Shown: piece after piece, positions 1 through 6,995 of the stretch | Layout: every line of letters begins with the position of its first letter | Position numbering within the stretch: position 1 is the first letter of the stretch | NCBI GenBank assembly: GCA_044238875.1 | Contig: JBIICM010000051.1 | Location: forward strand, 1 to 14,502 | Reading direction: 5' to 3' | DNA from: JAIBAI01 sp044238875 | GTDB taxonomy: Bacteria; Bacteroidota; Bacteroidia; M30B66 | Length of the DNA: 14,502 bases | Made by a program: the position numbers and the translations under genes | The notes under the pieces: generated by a model | Databases searched by the model: none | What the model saw: only the letters and a program-made list of their open reading frames with translations | What the model was told of the DNA's origin: nothing

Positions 1-280
1 GGTAACCTTTTGGCAGATCAGCATAGAAATAATTTTTACGGGCGAAGATGTTTTCTCTTGTGATCTGGCTGTTGCAGGCAATGCCAAGTTTGATGGCATA
101 TTCAGCAGCTTTTCTGTTAAAGCGGGGTAATGTTCCCGGATGGCCAAGCGAAACAACGCTGACATTGGTATTGGGCATGGCACCGTATTCGGCAGGATCA
201 GCTGAAAATGCTTTGCTTTGGGTGAGCAGCTGAATATGTATTTCAAGACCGATTACCGGTTCATAAAGTTCTCGCGACAT
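1..280 (-). CDS. gatB: Aspartyl/glutamyl-tRNA(Asn/Gln) amidotransferase subunit B, N-terminal part (cut by left edge)
   Basis: This is the first ~93 codons of GatB, the kinase/transamidase subunit of the GatCAB complex. GatCAB converts Asp-tRNA(Asn) and Glu-tRNA(Gln) to the amidated forms in the cytoplasm. The reverse-strand translation starts MSRELYEPVIGLEIHIQLLT at position 280, the canonical GatB opening (YEPVIGLEIHxQL). It continues through the family's GHPGTLPRFN segment and AAEYAIKLGIACNSQI, and reaches FARKNYFYADLPKGY, the strongly conserved 'ARKNYFYPDLPKGY' block. A full GatB is about 475 residues, so roughly four fifths lies beyond the left edge. The start ATG is the only reasonable one, because the conserved EPVIGLEIH block begins seven residues in. 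The gene is divergent from ssrA. A TACTTTTA sequence (minus strand, 305 to 298) is one base off the Bacteroidota -7 element, but I see no good -33 partner. Identification is secure. Confidence 0.95.
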   Translation of the reverse strand, partial: MSRELYEPVIGLEIHIQLLTQSKAFSADPAEYGAMPNTNVSVVSLGHPGTLPRFNRKAAEYAIKLGIACNSQITRENIFARKNYFYADLPKGY

Positions 281-665
281 GGCAGAAATAAGTGCTGTAA
301 AAGTAAAAAATTACGCGTGGCAGGCAGGTTAAATTGTTTATAAAGGGCTATTATTTACTGTAATTGCGGATTTTGTATTGTGAATTAAACCAATGTAACC
401 TGTTGATTACCAAATTGTAAATTGTATTAATTCGATGTAAGCAAAAAGATGTTTTTAGGTGCAACAAAGACCGGTAACTTACGTTTTTCAAGACAAAAGT
501 CAATCTTAACCTCTCTGAAACCATGCAACGAATGATTCATTTGGTGAAACACTCCGGTAAACGGTTGATGTTCACGTTTCGCTATATCCGCTTATTTTTC
601 TAGGCCGGATTTTTTTTGCATTCGGCTCTTTTCTGCAGTATCTTTGCAGGAGTTCTTTCTATTAC
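281..665. other. Non-coding spacer between gatB and ssrA
   Basis: This 385-base stretch separates the divergent gatB and ssrA genes. It is AT-rich and I recognise no conserved protein in any frame. The right end (615-646) holds the tmRNA promoter and the last ~15 bases are its 5' leader. A 26-codon plus-strand reading frame at 523-603 (basic, starting MQRMIHLVK) has no recognisable ribosome binding site or family and I do not call it. No tRNA fold, riboswitch or repeat is evident. Confidence 0.6.
615..646 (+). promoter_or_regulatory. Predicted Bacteroidota sigma-A promoter of ssrA
   Basis: TTTG at 615-618 and TATCTTTG at 639-646 match the Bacteroidota -33 (TTTG) and -7 (TAnnTTTG) elements, with a 20-base spacer that is within the usual range. 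The predicted transcription start would be about 650-655, giving a leader of roughly 10-15 bases before the mature tmRNA 5' end at 666, to be removed by RNase P. The element match is seen directly; the start site is inferred. Confidence 0.75.
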
Positions 666-1030
666 GGGGCCGTCAAGGTTTTGACAGCAAGTGCATTGAT
701 ATGTAAGCATGCAGGGTGTTGCGAGGTTAACCCTGAAAAACAATCCGCGCGCCTATAACTGGCGAAAACAACTACGCTCTCGCTGCTTAATCGATAGATT
801 AAGTGCGGGTTGTCTTCCGGGGGAGTTTTCTCAAGTCGCCCCCGAAAAGGCATCGTAAAGTTTGAGATAGCCGTTTCAGGTTCCTGATGAAACGGCGAAA
901 CCCAATCGGGAATAAGGCATCAGCTGGTAGGTTCCGGTCCTGTTGCTGCCCGACAATCAATCCGGAAATAAGCATGTAGAAAGCCTATGAATAACTAGTT
1001 TGGACGCGGGTTCGACTCCCGCCGGCTCCA
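666..1030 (+). ncRNA. ssrA: Transfer-messenger RNA (tmRNA, ssrA), tag (A)GENNYALAA
   Basis: Complete one-piece tmRNA of about 365 nt, which rescues stalled ribosomes and tags the nascent peptide for degradation. The 5' end GGGGCCG (666-672) pairs with CGGCTCC (1023-1029) as the 7-bp acceptor stem, with one G-U pair. The T arm is GCGGG-TTCGACT-CCCGC, ending at 1022. The discriminator is A1030, and the next bases are CAA, so the 3' CCA is not genome-encoded and must be added by the nucleotidyltransferase. The resume frame begins at GGC 761 and reads G-E-N-N-Y-A-L-A-A, stopping at TAA 788-790; the charged alanine precedes it. The YALAA ending is the usual ClpXP-type degron form. The 5' segment around 'GGTTTTGACAGC' and the long pseudoknot-bearing middle are typical of the family. 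It has its own promoter (615-646) and a hairpin terminator (1050-1074). The apparent minus-strand reading frame at 662-853 is a by-product of this RNA. Confidence 0.96.
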
Positions 1031-1049
1031 CAAATTGCCTGGTTGGTCA

Positions 1050-1074
1050 AAAGCATTTTTGATGCTTTATTTTA
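1050..1074 (+). terminator. Probable intrinsic terminator of ssrA
   Basis: AAAGCAT (1050-1056), a five-base TTTTG loop, then ATGCTTT (1062-1068) form a perfect 7-bp hairpin followed by ATTTTA. The stem has only two G/C pairs, so it is weak, but its position 20 bases after the tmRNA 3' end and just before the stop of the convergent gene fits a terminator. The opposite strand is also A/T-rich, so it might act in both directions. Confidence 0.6.
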
Positions 1075-1076
1075 CT

Positions 1077-1748
1077 CTAAATTATCAACCTTAATGCCTC
1101 TTTTCTGCTCAGGTTGTGCAAGGGATGCGTTGAACAAAAGTTTTTCACCCAGGCAGGATTGGTTTTGCTGTATTCGCGTAAGGCCCAGCCGATTGCTTTG
1201 TTGATGAAAAACTCTTTTGATCCGGTGCTTTGCAGGATGATTTTTTCAAGGAGGGTGGTATCGGTTTGCTTTTTATATTTCAGCTGAAACAGAATGCAGG
1301 AACGCTGCAGCCAGATATTATTGGATTGCAACCATTTGTTAATTATTTTTTCCCTTTCTTCCGGAAATAGCTGCATCCATTTACCGAAAATATTTACAGC
1401 AATATAATCAACAGTATCCCACCATGATTTATGAATAATCATTTCCTCAATGTGACGGATGCCGTCTGGCGCCGGTTTATTGTGATTGTGATACAGTTCC
1501 ATGGCAAAGTATTGGTACTCCCTTTCAGGCATCGTCCACAGATCACTGACCAGCCCATTAAGAACGAGCCCGTCTTCAATTAATCCCTTCCGGAGCCAGT
1601 GTCTTTGCAGCGCGCGACGTTGGGTGGCCTGTATTCCCAAAAATGCAAACTGATTCTTCATGTATGCTTTCATTTCCACGGCTTTAGCTGGATCGCGATA
1701 CTTTGAAAAAAGGTTTGATATGTCTTTTATTGTTTCAGCAACCAGCAT
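1077..1748 (-). CDS. DNA alkylation repair protein, AlkD-like HEAT-repeat DNA glycosylase
   Basis: This 223-residue protein belongs to the AlkD/AlkC HEAT-repeat family (DNA alkylation repair enzyme). These glycosylases excise N3- and N7-alkylpurines without flipping the base. The sequence follows Bacillus cereus AlkD nearly end to end: AYMKNQFAFLGIQ (residues ~28-40), a W-x-x-P-E-R-E-x-Q block at 71-79, IIHKSWWDTVDYIA (104-117), NNIWLQRSCILFQLKYK (143-159) and SKEFFINKAIGWALREY (177-193). The B. cereus active-site residues Trp109, Asp113 and Trp187 correspond to Trp110, Asp114 and Trp188, all present, so it should be active. Length is typical (~220-235). The gene lies 74 bases downstream of the pirin gene on the same strand and converges with ssrA; a 12-bp perfect palindrome (AATTAGCTAATT, 1770-1781) lies just upstream. 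I use no symbol because Bacteroidota homologues are not uniformly called alkD. Confidence 0.93.
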   Translation of the reverse strand: MLVAETIKDISNLFSKYRDPAKAVEMKAYMKNQFAFLGIQATQRRALQRHWLRKGLIEDGLVLNGLVSDLWTMPEREYQYFAMELYHNHNKPAPDGIRHIEEMIIHKSWWDTVDYIAVNIFGKWMQLFPEEREKIINKWLQSNNIWLQRSCILFQLKYKKQTDTTLLEKIILQSTGSKEFFINKAIGWALREYSKTNPAWVKNFCSTHPLHNLSRKEALRLII

Positions 1749-1822
1749 CTCTTTTTTTACGCGCTTGATAATTAGCTAATTGAATAATTTGGGCTTTATC
1801 TAAACTTTAAATAAATGCAGTT

Positions 1823-2959
1823 TCATGATTTCTCTTCTAACCGCCCATCGCTGTGTTTGGCAAAACGACCTTTTTCACGGGCATGTACCTGCTCATAATT
1901 CGGCCAGGGCCAGCCCCCGAATTTTGTCCGGTGGTAATCTTCAAAGGTCTGATTGATTTCTTCCTTGGTATTCATCACAAAAGGACCATATTGAATCACA
2001 GGTTCACCGATTGGTTTGCCTTGCAGGAGAAGCAGGCGCGAGCGGTGGTTCCCGTTTTCGATCACAAGGTCAGCTTCTGACTCCACTTCAACCGCATGAT
2101 AGCGGGTTACAGGTTCACCAGCCAGTGAGATTGCTTCACCCTCGTAAAAATATAGCGTCCGGTTGATACCGCTGGATGCTTTGGGAAGGGTAAAAACGGC
2201 GCCCGGCTCCATGCGTATGTTCATGATGGCCACCTCATTGACAGGATCAGCGGCCCATGAATCGGGTGGAGGAGGAGGGGCTTTTTGATCCTGAAACGCC
2301 CCGGCTATCAGTTCAATTTTTGTTTCCATGCCATTGCGGTCTTTTATTTTGATACGGGGAATAATATCACTCCACAGCATTTTGAAATGCGGTTTTACCA
2401 TTTTGTTTCTACGCGGAAGGTTGAGCCATATCTGGAAAAGTTCAACCGGGTTTTCCTCATCAGTCTTAAGCAGCGGAAACATCTCAGAGTGTTGAACGCC
2501 GCTTCCGGCGGTCATCCACTGCACGTCCCCTTCACCATATCGGCCTGCGGCGCCCATTGAGTCGGCATGATCAACAAAACCTTCACGAACCACTGTTACC
2601 GTCTCAAAGCCCCTGTGCGGATGCCCCGGAAATCCTGGCACTTTTTTACCATGGTACATACGCCATCCGTCTTTAATAATAAAATCATCGCCCAAATGTC
2701 TTCCGGTGAGGTCATTAGATGGCCCCATTTCAAGGTTTCCTTTCGGAAACTTGTCTTCATGATGTACACAGAATAAAAAAGGATCAAGGGTTTCCCACTG
2801 AAATCCCAGTGGTCTTTTGTTGCGGATTACAGGTTTATTTGTCATTGCTGATTTTTCGTTTGAAGTGGCCGTCATGGCGATACCTTTACCAGCCGCGATG
2901 CCGAAAAGGCCCAGCCCGAATGACTTAAAAAAATGCTTGCGCGTTAGTTTGGGTTTCAT
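1823..2959 (-). CDS. Pirin-family protein with N-terminal export-like leader
   Basis: A 378-residue double-cupin protein of the pirin family. Some pirins act as quercetin 2,3-dioxygenases or as regulators by partner binding, but the substrate here cannot be told. The N-terminal cupin carries GHPHRGFETVTVVREG (residues 112-127) and AGSGVQHSEMFP (151-162). The pirin metal ligands map to His113, His115, His157 and Glu159, all present. The C-terminal cupin includes the GEPVIQYGPFVMNTKEEI stretch (318-335) and ends with FGGWPWPNYE. Unusually, the first ~35 residues look like an export signal: TRKHFFKSFGLGLFGIAAGK, an R-K variant of the Tat motif followed by a short hydrophobic stretch. At 378 residues it is longer than the classic ~290-residue pirins, partly from this leader and partly from an insert near 70-108. 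A proline run (residues ~228-232) lies between the cupins. It is followed after 74 bases by the AlkD-like gene, possibly co-transcribed. The start ATG at 2959 is the one that gives the leader; Met29 or Met39 would give a cytoplasmic form. Confidence 0.9.
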   Translation of the reverse strand: MKPKLTRKHFFKSFGLGLFGIAAGKGIAMTATSNEKSAMTNKPVIRNKRPLGFQWETLDPFLFCVHHEDKFPKGNLEMGPSNDLTGRHLGDDFIIKDGWRMYHGKKVPGFPGHPHRGFETVTVVREGFVDHADSMGAAGRYGEGDVQWMTAGSGVQHSEMFPLLKTDEENPVELFQIWLNLPRRNKMVKPHFKMLWSDIIPRIKIKDRNGMETKIELIAGAFQDQKAPPPPPDSWAADPVNEVAIMNIRMEPGAVFTLPKASSGINRTLYFYEGEAISLAGEPVTRYHAVEVESEADLVIENGNHRSRLLLLQGKPIGEPVIQYGPFVMNTKEEINQTFEDYHRTKFGGWPWPNYEQVHAREKGRFAKHSDGRLEEKS

Positions 2960-3050
2960 GACAAGAATTAAAAGTTTAAAGCTAACAATTTTATGTTGAT
3001 TATGGTTTACCGCGATGAAGCCTTCAAAGTCAGGTAAATTTATTATTCCG

Positions 3051-3058
3051 TATATTTG
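3051..3058 (+). promoter_or_regulatory. -7 promoter element of the collagen-like gene
   Basis: TATATTTG matches the Bacteroidota -7 consensus TAnnTTTG exactly, 46 bases before the start codon, which gives a plausible ~40-base leader. No clear TTTG at the -33 distance is visible, so promoter strength is uncertain. Confidence 0.5.
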
Positions 3059-3104
3059 TGATAATAATTTCTCAGGCTAACTAACAATCTTAAAATATTT
3101 ACCA

Positions 3105-4718
3105 ATGATAAAAAATTACACGCTGATCTTATTGGTTTTGCTAATTTGCATAGTAAGACCCTGTAAAATGGCTGCACAAGTACCGCAAGCCATCAATTAT
3201 CAGGCTGTAGCCCGAACCGGTGCCGGTGCATTGCTTGTCAACCAAACGATAAAACTTCGCATAAGTATTTTGACAAACGGTGCAAACAGTCAGGCTGAAT
3301 ATCAGGAAAAGCATACTGTAGTTACGAATCAATTCGGGTTGTTTACGCTTAAAATTGGTCTCGGTGAAACTTTAACCGGAACATTTTCAGCAATGACCTG
3401 GGGATCAGGTGAAAAATGGGTAAAAGTTGAAATCGAACAGGCTGGTACCGGTGAATATGTCAGCATTGGTGAATCTCAGCTTCTGTCAGTTCCCTATGCT
3501 TTGTACGCACTTAAATCGGATAATCCGGGAACGCCGGGTCCAAAAGGAGATACAGGTCCAGCCGGACCTCAAGGGCCTGCCGGTGTAAAAGGTGACACAG
3601 GCCCCGCAGGTGCCCAAGGCCCCGCCGGTGCAAAAGGTGATACAGGTCCAGCCGGACCTCAAGGCCCCGCAGGTGCAAAAGGTGATACAGGACCTCAAGG
3701 GCCTGCCGGTGTAAAAGGTGATACAGGTCCAGCCGGACCTCAAGGCCCCGCAGGTGCAAAAGGTGATACAGGTCCACAAGGGCCTGCCGGTGTAAAAGGT
3801 GATACAGGTCCACAAGGGCCTGCCGGTGTAAAAGGTGATACAGGTCCAGCCGGACCTCAAGGCCCCGCAGGTGCGCAAGGGCCAGCTGGCGTTAAAGGTG
3901 ATCCCGGAGCTGCCGGTTCACAAGGGCCAGCTGGTGTAGCTGGTGCTCCTGGTCCGGCCGGTGCGCAAGGTATCCAAGGTCCGGTTGGACCGGCAGGTAT
4001 ACCTGGAGCTGCCGGTCCAGCCGGGCCTCAGGGTGTGCAAGGGCCTCAGGGTGTGCAAGGGCCAGCCGGACCTCCGGGCAACAATGGTATTAATGGCAAC
4101 AATGGAACCAACGGCGCCGACGGGAAAACAATTCTCAACGGGAATACCAATCCTGGTGCAGCAGTTGGTGCGACTGGTGATTTTTATATCAACACCGGCT
4201 CGAATCAGATTTTCGGTCCAAAAACAGCCGCAGGTTGGGGAATTGGGACCTCATTGGTTGGTCCGCAGGGGCCGCCTGTAACAGCCAATTTTTATGGGGT
4301 TTACGCAAAAAGAACCACGATTTCTTCATCCTATCCCAGCTTTACACAGGTAACTAATTTGTCGCAAAGCGTTACTATTACTAATGTGCCAGCCAAAGTA
4401 TTTATTACCACCTCGGGTAACCTTGAAACAACAAGCGCTATTTTCAATGGATCGGGTTGTGTTATCCAGGTATTCAATGGCGCTGCGGGTGTACCGGGTA
4501 TGCTTCAGATAGTAGATGTTAATGATGCGCCATTAATTACCAACACCATAGGTATTTGGTCAATGAGTGGCTTTGTCGAGATTACTACACCGGGCACTTA
4601 TACTTTTAGTGTTAAAGCCTCTAAATACGCATTTGATAATTTTTATGCCGGAGGTAATACCACCGCACCAGCTGGACTTCAGGATAACGGAAGTTTGATT
4701 ATTCAGGTATACTATTGA
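3105..4718 (+). CDS. Secreted collagen-like (Gly-X-Y repeat) protein
   Basis: A 537-residue predicted exported protein. Residues 1-25 form a signal peptide: a Lys near the start, the hydrophobic run LILLVLLICIV, and a probable cleavage after AAQ. Residues ~26-138 are the N-terminal domain often found before collagen repeats in Bacteroidota (Q-A-I-N-Y-Q-A-V-x-R ... N-Q-F-G-L-F-T-L-K-I-G ... LLSVPYALYA). From Gly142 to the triplet starting at Gly340 there are 67 uninterrupted Gly-X-Y triplets, rich in G-D-T, G-P-A, G-P-Q and G-V-K/G-A-K. This would make a triple helix of roughly 200 residues with regular Lys-Gly-Asp contacts. The last triplets shift to Asn-rich G-N-N/G-I-N. Residues ~395-537 are a Thr/Ser-rich beta-type domain ending in LIIQVYY; a trimerising jelly-roll head like C1q/TNF or BclA is a reasonable guess, not proven. 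No T9SS C-terminal sorting domain or lipobox is apparent. It is probably a trimeric surface or matrix fibre. The convergent TPR gene starts its stop codon 24 bases downstream, with no clear terminator between. Confidence 0.9.
   Translation: MIKNYTLILLVLLICIVRPCKMAAQVPQAINYQAVARTGAGALLVNQTIKLRISILTNGANSQAEYQEKHTVVTNQFGLFTLKIGLGETLTGTFSAMTWGSGEKWVKVEIEQAGTGEYVSIGESQLLSVPYALYALKSDNPGTPGPKGDTGPAGPQGPAGVKGDTGPAGAQGPAGAKGDTGPAGPQGPAGAKGDTGPQGPAGVKGDTGPAGPQGPAGAKGDTGPQGPAGVKGDTGPQGPAGVKGDTGPAGPQGPAGAQGPAGVKGDPGAAGSQGPAGVAGAPGPAGAQGIQGPVGPAGIPGAAGPAGPQGVQGPQGVQGPAGPPGNNGINGNNGTNGADGKTILNGNTNPGAAVGATGDFYINTGSNQIFGPKTAAGWGIGTSLVGPQGPPVTANFYGVYAKRTTISSSYPSFTQVTNLSQSVTITNVPAKVFITTSGNLETTSAIFNGSGCVIQVFNGAAGVPGMLQIVDVNDAPLITNTIGIWSMSGFVEITTPGTYTFSVKASKYAFDNFYAGGNTTAPAGLQDNGSLIIQVYY
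3546..3878 (+). repeat. In-frame tandem array of 45- and 36-bp units within the collagen gene
   Basis: Eight consecutive units start at GGWGA and end in AAAA (or GCAA), with lengths 45-45-45-36-45-36-36-45 bp (15 or 12 codons), all preserving the Gly-X-Y frame. The 45-bp units at 3636-3680 and 3717-3761 are identical. The 36-bp units at 3762-3797 and 3798-3833 are also identical. The 81-bp composite 3636-3716 recurs at 3717-3797 with two mismatches. The identity at synonymous positions points to recent expansion by slippage or unequal recombination. Confidence 0.9.
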
Positions 4719-4742
4719 TTCGCCAATAAATAAGCGGTTTGA

Positions 4743-5576
4743 TTACCTGGATGTAACTTCGGCATTTGCAGTTGAATCAAGCGGATTGAGCTGTAAAACT
4801 TTTTTAAAGTCTCTAATGGCGGCACTACGGGCACCTTGGGCATTAAATCTTCGTGCTCGTTCAAGATAATAAGCCTCGTTATACGGATCAAACTGAATGG
4901 CATCGTTTAAATGGCTCATTCCGGCCTCAACATCCGAGAATTCGTCGAGTTCGGTCATGGCCAGCTTGAAATAAGCTTCTGCAAATGATGGGCGCAGTGC
5001 AATCGCCCTCAGATAATCGTTTACCGCCTGATGAGGTTTAAAATAAAGCGCTGAATCGGTAAGGTCTGAAGCATAAAATGCCCCTCTGAGAAACCACGCT
5101 TCAGGGTTTGAGCCATCGGCTTCAATGGCTTGATTAAGGCATTGAAGACTTTCTGAAGTATGTTTGGCATAAAACAGAAGTTTGGCGCGCTCAAGCCACA
5201 AAGCTGATACAGTTCGCCCTGATTTCAGTGCCGGTGGAAGCACCAATAATTTAAGCGCCTCTGTGGTATCACCCCTGTAAGCCAGCAATTGTGCATAGCC
5301 CAGTTTAGCACCCAAAGCTGATGGGTTAATCTGAATTGCTCTTTTCAGATCTTTTTCAGCTTTTTCATGCTTCTCAATCCTGTTATAACAGTTGGCGCGC
5401 AGTACCAGCACACTGTCAGATTCAGGTTGTTGCTCAAGCAGCTGATTAAGGGCGAGGATACAGCCTAAAAAATCCTGCGCGGCATATTCAGTCTGGCCTT
5501 TTTTCCAGTAATCTGGTGGTGGGCTGCAACCGGCAATCAGGCATCCGGCAAGCATCATCAAAACAGGCCACTTCAT
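4743..5576 (-). CDS. TPR-repeat lipoprotein
   Basis: A 277-residue protein with a lipoprotein signal: a Lys at position 2, a short hydrophobic core, and the lipobox I-A-G-C with the lipidated cysteine at Cys17, followed by SPPP. The mature part is alpha-helical with tetratricopeptide repeats. The clearest are at about 53-86 (a LRANCYNRIEKHEKAEKDL helix pair ending INPSA), 155-195, 199-232 (AEAYFKLAM ... AIQFDPYN) and 233-266 (EAYYLERARRFNAQGARSAA ... LNPLD). TPRs act as protein-binding scaffolds; no enzymatic motif is seen. Its ATG overlaps the stop codon of the upstream HTTM gene (ATGA), so the two are very likely co-transcribed and translationally coupled. The product would sit anchored at the periplasmic or outer-membrane face, where it could partner with the membrane protein. 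The specific partner and role are unknown. Confidence 0.88.
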   Translation of the reverse strand: MKWPVLMMLAGCLIAGCSPPPDYWKKGQTEYAAQDFLGCILALNQLLEQQPESDSVLVLRANCYNRIEKHEKAEKDLKRAIQINPSALGAKLGYAQLLAYRGDTTEALKLLVLPPALKSGRTVSALWLERAKLLFYAKHTSESLQCLNQAIEADGSNPEAWFLRGAFYASDLTDSALYFKPHQAVNDYLRAIALRPSFAEAYFKLAMTELDEFSDVEAGMSHLNDAIQFDPYNEAYYLERARRFNAQGARSAAIRDFKKVLQLNPLDSTANAEVTSR

Positions 5577-6943
5577 TTGGCAGAGATACCAGGCGCATAA
5601 GCCTCCAGTTGGGTAAACAGATCTTTTGATTTCTCTACCACCATAAATGGCTGGTGACCATTCATCGAGAGGCTAAACTCTGCGCGGATTTCAAAGTCTT
5701 CAGGGATTGTTGTACGCAGATGATTGGCAAACTGCAGTATCATTCGCGGATCCTGAGCCATAAATTTTTGCTGATGAGGGGTTAACAAAGAATCAAGCGG
5801 AATGATTGCTTCTGAACCGTCGCTGCGATTCACCCTCCAGAATCTGACCAATCCTGACTTTTCATTCAGCTCCATATTCCATGAGAAATGAAAAACAGTA
5901 TCGGCCCACTTCAGCGCTCCCCAGCGAAAATAGGCCACCAAAGGCCACCCCATCTGGAAAGCAAGAAAAAATCCGATCATCAATATTACCAGCTTCTTAT
6001 TTCGGTACTGCAGCAAATAACCTCCTCCGGGTTTAAAAACATCGCCCCTGAACTGAAACACATCATATAAAAAGTAGGAAACCCTTGAAATAAATGCATG
6101 AATACCTGCGGATGGCAGAAAAACCACACAGGAGACACAGAATAATACCGGAAAAAAACCCACGGGGAACAAAATGAGCGATATGAACTGCATGATCAGA
6201 AATATCCTGAATGCCCCTGCTGCGGTTCTCCTATCCAGCAAAAAATGAGGAAAAATAAAATCAGAGAGAATGAGCAGCCAGGAAAGCGCCAAAGCCACCC
6301 CTTTGTATTTTTGATTGAAATCAATTGTTAATCCGAAATCCTGAAAGGCTGCCGTGAGCCAGATGGAAACAGGACGCCCCTCGAATAACCAGTCGTAATT
6401 AAGTTTGCCCATGCCGGCGAAAAAGAACACCAGAACTACCTGTATTTTCAAAGCCAGCATGAACCAGGCCGGTATATAATCAACCCGTATGGAAGGCTTT
6501 CTGATCAGGTCAAGTGAAAAAAGCCGTTGAGCTGGCGAAAAAAGCAGCATAACAGCCAGAATGATTACAAAATAAAAATAACTGAGATAATTTGATTTGT
6601 CAATCAGGGTAACATAACTGAATGAGAGGGTAAAAATCAGGGTGCTGATTTTATAGAAAAGTCCGGCCCCTAAAAAAAGCGACGACAAAACGATTACACC
6701 GAAAATAAGGTAAATGCAGAGCGCTCCTGGTGACTTTATCCAGTCAAAACCGTTGTAGTGAAAAACAAAATCATTGCCCGCAAACAAACGCATCAAATCC
6801 TGATTGAAAAGCATATTCAATGCCCAACAGGCCATTATAGCGCCAAACAACACCCTGAGCATCACCAGCGGATAAAGCGATTCAGGCTTTAAAAGTGCTG
6901 AAGACTGTTTGTTAAATATCCTATTACTTCGCTTTGAATCCAT
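5573..6943 (-). CDS. HTTM-domain membrane protein, vitamin K-dependent gamma-carboxylase-like
   Basis: A 456-residue polytopic membrane protein. Hydrophobic segments lie at about 25-46, 73-97, 99-114, 119-136, 160-177, 214-234, 243-277 and 319-336. The pattern matches the HTTM / vitamin K-dependent gamma-carboxylase N-terminal family: LRVLFGAIM (29-37), a D-K-S-N-Y-L-x-Y-x-Y-F block (115-125), FFFAGMGKLNYDWLFEGRP (173-191) and PHFLLDRRT (232-240). Lys180 in the GKLNYDW motif appears to match human carboxylase Lys218, the catalytic base. The C-terminal soluble part has LTPHQQKFMAQDPRMILQFA (386-405), a conserved feature of full-length bacterial homologues. In animals the family carboxylates glutamate using reduced vitamin K; bacterial homologues are mostly uncharacterised, and I saw no obvious Gla-type substrate here. 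The gene is first in a two-gene unit with the TPR lipoprotein and diverges from plsC across 57 bases. Confidence 0.88.
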   Translation of the reverse strand: MDSKRSNRIFNKQSSALLKPESLYPLVMLRVLFGAIMACWALNMLFNQDLMRLFAGNDFVFHYNGFDWIKSPGALCIYLIFGVIVLSSLFLGAGLFYKISTLIFTLSFSYVTLIDKSNYLSYFYFVIILAVMLLFSPAQRLFSLDLIRKPSIRVDYIPAWFMLALKIQVVLVFFFAGMGKLNYDWLFEGRPVSIWLTAAFQDFGLTIDFNQKYKGVALALSWLLILSDFIFPHFLLDRRTAAGAFRIFLIMQFISLILFPVGFFPVLFCVSCVVFLPSAGIHAFISRVSYFLYDVFQFRGDVFKPGGGYLLQYRNKKLVILMIGFFLAFQMGWPLVAYFRWGALKWADTVFHFSWNMELNEKSGLVRFWRVNRSDGSEAIIPLDSLLTPHQQKFMAQDPRMILQFANHLRTTIPEDFEIRAEFSLSMNGHQPFMVVEKSKDLFTQLEAYAPGISAK

Positions 6944-6995
6944 CTCACTTAACAGGCTGAATTTAGTGAAATTTATTTATAGCCTGAATTATTTT

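Noticed and set aside
48..233. 61-codon plus-strand reading frame at the left edge
   Set aside because: It is a shadow of gatB on the opposite strand, whose translation is strongly conserved.
523..603. 26-codon basic reading frame upstream of the ssrA promoter
   Set aside because: No ribosome binding site, promoter or recognisable family; this length is common by chance.
3486..3878. Long minus-strand reading frames (130 and 100 codons) with Thr/Cys/Leu-rich repeats opposite the collagen gene
   Set aside because: They exist only because the Gly-X-Y tandem DNA has no stops on the reverse strand; the repeats mirror the collagen units and there is no family match or start context.
3528..4130. 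Collagen repeat region considered as a CRISPR-like or mobile repeat array
   Set aside because: Units are adjacent without spacers, in frame and code Gly-X-Y; no cas genes or transposase are nearby.
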